Positions 6,724-7,323 of a DNA stretch of 7,323 bases are shown piece by piece (the stretch's first letter is position 1; every line of letters starts with the position of its first letter). The position numbers were made by a program, and so were the translations under genes. Where the stretch lies: contig JACZWD010000135.1 in the NCBI GenBank assembly GCA_022572335.1, positions 1 to 7,323 of the forward strand, given 5' to 3'. The notes beneath the pieces are model-generated. The model was given only the letters and a program-made list of their open reading frames with translations. It ran no database searches and had not been told where the DNA came from. This DNA is from Pseudomonadota bacterium (GTDB taxonomy: Bacteria; Pseudomonadota; Alphaproteobacteria; Rhodospirillales; 2-02-FULL-58-16).

Positions 6724-6730
6724 CCCTTCC
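6724..6730 (-). promoter_or_regulatory. leuA ribosome binding site
   Basis: GGAAGGG on the minus strand, 8 nt before ATG 6715. It decides the start in favour of MSTSKDANR over the longer frame from 6748. Confidence 0.75.
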
Positions 6731-6764
6731 TTCATTCAGGTGTCGCACGATGGCGTATTCGCTT

Positions 6765-6853
6765 CCCCTGAAAGCCGGTGACGCCGGTCACGGTGCGTCG
6801 GCAGGCGTTCAGGGGCACCTAAGTCGAAGGTCCCCGCGGAGGCACAGCAAGAG
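6765..6853 (-). ncRNA. Attenuator-like leuA leader with Leu-rich frame and alternative stems
   Basis: On the minus strand a frame reads TLLLCLRGDLRLRCP-stop (codons ending at TGA 6811-6809), with six leucines in eleven codons. Directly after the leucine cluster, GGGGACCT (6835-6828) can pair with AGGTGCCCC (6820-6812) across a 7-nt loop with one bulge. The second arm continues as CCCCTGAA (6815-6808), which can instead pair perfectly with TTCAGGGG (6772-6765). The two hairpins exclude each other, as in amino-acid attenuators. There is no T-tract after the second hairpin, and the frame has no good start: the only usual start codon in frame is TTG 6940, without a clear ribosome site. The regulatory role is therefore inference. 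Confidence 0.35.
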
Positions 6854-6857
6854 GGTC

Positions 6858-6950
6858 GGCAGCGAAACGGCGCGCCGGCGCGCAGAAGCGCTGTCGCGGC
6901 GCGTCCCTAAGTAAACGGCAATGTGTCCAAGCCCGTTCAACTTCGCTGCC
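6858..6950 (-). other. Long-range stem in the leuA leader
   Basis: GGCAGCGAA (minus strand 6950-6942) is the exact reverse complement of TTCGCTGCC (6866-6858), a 9-bp stem that would bring the 5' end of the leader next to the Leu-rich frame. A GC-rich self-complementary block (GGCGCGCCGGCGCGC region, 6869-6883) lies between. Pairing is seen; use in vivo is unknown. Confidence 0.35.
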
Positions 6951-6964
6951 CGCTGTCCATTCGG

Positions 6965-6979
6965 AGCATTTTGAATGCT
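6965..6979. promoter_or_regulatory. Palindrome AGCATT-TTG-AATGCT, possible operator
   Basis: A perfect 6-bp inverted repeat with a 3-bp spacer just downstream of the putative leuA -10 region. It has the size and symmetry of a dimeric regulator site. I do not recognise the protein; it could equally be a small leader hairpin. Confidence 0.3.
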
Positions 6980-6996
6980 TCGTTCTACAACCCCGA

Positions 6997-7026
6997 ATAA
7001 AGACAGCGGTTAATCACGATTGTCAA
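6997..7026 (-). promoter_or_regulatory. Candidate leuA promoter
   Basis: A perfect -35 hexamer TTGACA (7026-7021) is followed after 18 nt by CTTTAT (7002-6997), or after 17 nt by TCTTTA; both are weak -10 matches. The region is clearly more AT-rich than its surroundings and lies about 280 nt before the leuA start, which leaves room for the leader described here. Confidence 0.4.
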
Positions 7027-7041
7027 CAGGATTGTCCAAGG
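7019..7041 (+). repeat. Two-copy tandem repeat over the -35 region
   Basis: ATTGTCAACAGG is followed at once by ATTGTCCAAGG, so GATTGTC occurs twice, 12 bp apart. The repeat overlaps the TTGACA -35 box, a position where an activator or repressor site could act. Two short copies in an AT-rich stretch could also be chance. Confidence 0.35.
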
Positions 7042-7115
7042 ACCTGTTTTTGCACAGGTCCTCCTGGGGCGGTGGCGGGGGGGCCTGGGGCGCGCCGGCG
7101 CCTTGGCAGGAGGAC
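7039..7115. other. Overlapping, mutually exclusive inverted repeats upstream of the leuA promoter
   Basis: AGGACCTG (7039-7046) pairs with CAGGTCCT (7055-7062) across an 8-nt loop. GTCCTCCTG (7058-7066) pairs perfectly with CAGGAGGAC (7107-7115). The middle segments overlap at 7058-7062, so only one hairpin can form at a time. Neither is followed by a T-tract on either strand, so these are not ordinary terminators. The segment between the second pair is very GC-rich and holds GGCGCGCC/GGCGCC palindromes. Confidence 0.45.
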
Positions 7116-7166
7116 GGGCGGGGCTTATGGTTATACCAAGGATCGCTGATCATGACTCATAGAGAT

Positions 7167-7258
7167 CGCGTAGGCGGCTCGTCGGGTAGGAGGAACGTTG
7201 CAGGCGATGCGGTGCATCGTCAAAACTTTTCGACGCCCTCCGACGGGCCGCATACGCG
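7167..7258 (+). repeat. Structured repeat, second copy of the hairpin module of the mreC-mreD element
   Basis: Arms 7167-7185 and 7240-7258 are complementary at 17 of 19 positions. Inside are GGGTAGGA (7184-7191), GGCGATGCGG...CATCGTCAA (7203-7223, with the hairpin CGATGC-GGT-GCATCG) and GACGCCC (7232-7238). The same motifs occur at the same spacings (11, 2 and 8 nt) in the minus strand of 2970-2916, although the outer stem sequence is different. No reading frame of note covers it. The wider region 7116-7166 holds no gene that I can see, only TATACCAAGG and an imperfect GATCGCT/AGAGATC inverted repeat. Confidence 0.65.
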
Positions 7259-7280
7259 ACCGGAACGGCGGCTTACCAAG

Positions 7281-7323
7281 GCTTTCGGACGGCGTCGCGC
7301 ACGCTTTGCGATGCCCCGCATCG
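7281..7323 (+). repeat. Possible third, truncated copy of the structured repeat
   Basis: GCGTCGCGC (7292-7300) is shared with the mreC-mreD element, and a CGATGC-CCC-GCATCG hairpin at the window end resembles the apical hairpin of the other two copies. TACCAAGG occurs just before it (7274-7281) and also before the copy at 7167, suggesting tandem units. The window ends before the match can be judged. Confidence 0.35.

Noticed and set aside
6938..6969. Short frame MLRMDSGQRS from ATG 6969 as a leucine leader peptide
   Set aside because: It contains only one leucine codon, lacks a ribosome site and ends before the Leu-rich and stem region, so it does not fit a leader peptide.
6716..7323. A small protein gene or known riboswitch upstream of leuA
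   Set aside because: No frame has both a credible ribosome site and protein-like composition, and I recognise no T-box or riboswitch consensus. Only the Leu-rich leader frame is kept, at low confidence.

Overview
The window is a GC-rich chromosomal segment in which every recognisable gene lies on the minus strand. In transcription order (high to low coordinates) these are leuA, mreB, mreC, mreD, mrdA (PBP2) and the 5' part of rodA, which runs off the left edge. This is the rod-shape (elongasome) cluster of an alphaproteobacterium. Placing a 2-isopropylmalate synthase gene directly before mreB, together with the protein sequences and base composition, suggests the Rhodospirillales/Rhodospirillaceae group. 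That placement is my judgement; no database comparison was possible.

Layout. Bases 1-338 hold partial rodA, 346-2232 mrdA, 2234-2749 mreD, 3028-3906 mreC, 4013-5053 mreB and 5159-6715 leuA. mreD/mrdA/rodA are tightly packed (gaps of 1 and 7 nt). The other intergenic regions are informative. The mreB-mreC gap carries a perfect TTAA-N7-TTAA sequence of the CtrA type. The leuA-mreB gap holds a TATAAA box and a GC-rich hairpin. The roughly 600 bases upstream of leuA carry a promoter candidate, an attenuator-like leader with a leucine-rich reading frame, overlapping alternative hairpins and repeat elements.

The most unusual object is a 258-bp non-coding element (2762-3019) between mreC and mreD. 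It has 30-bp imperfect terminal inverted repeats (20 bp perfect), is flanked by TA on both sides, and contains two further long hairpins, so it would fold as a three-way junction. Removing it with one TA restores a compact 18-nt mreC-mreD junction, so it looks like a MITE-like insertion inside an essential operon. The distal hairpin of this element is related, without gaps over about 55 bp, to a sequence upstream of leuA (7167-7258). There the loop motifs are conserved while the stem sequence has changed on both arms and still pairs. A third, partial copy may begin at about 7281 and run off the window. This points to a dispersed, structurally constrained repeat family.

Together, MreB (actin-like filament), MreC and MreD (membrane scaffold), PBP2 (transpeptidase) and RodA (glycosyltransferase) build the lateral wall. 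leuA is metabolically unrelated and probably has its own leucine-responsive leader.
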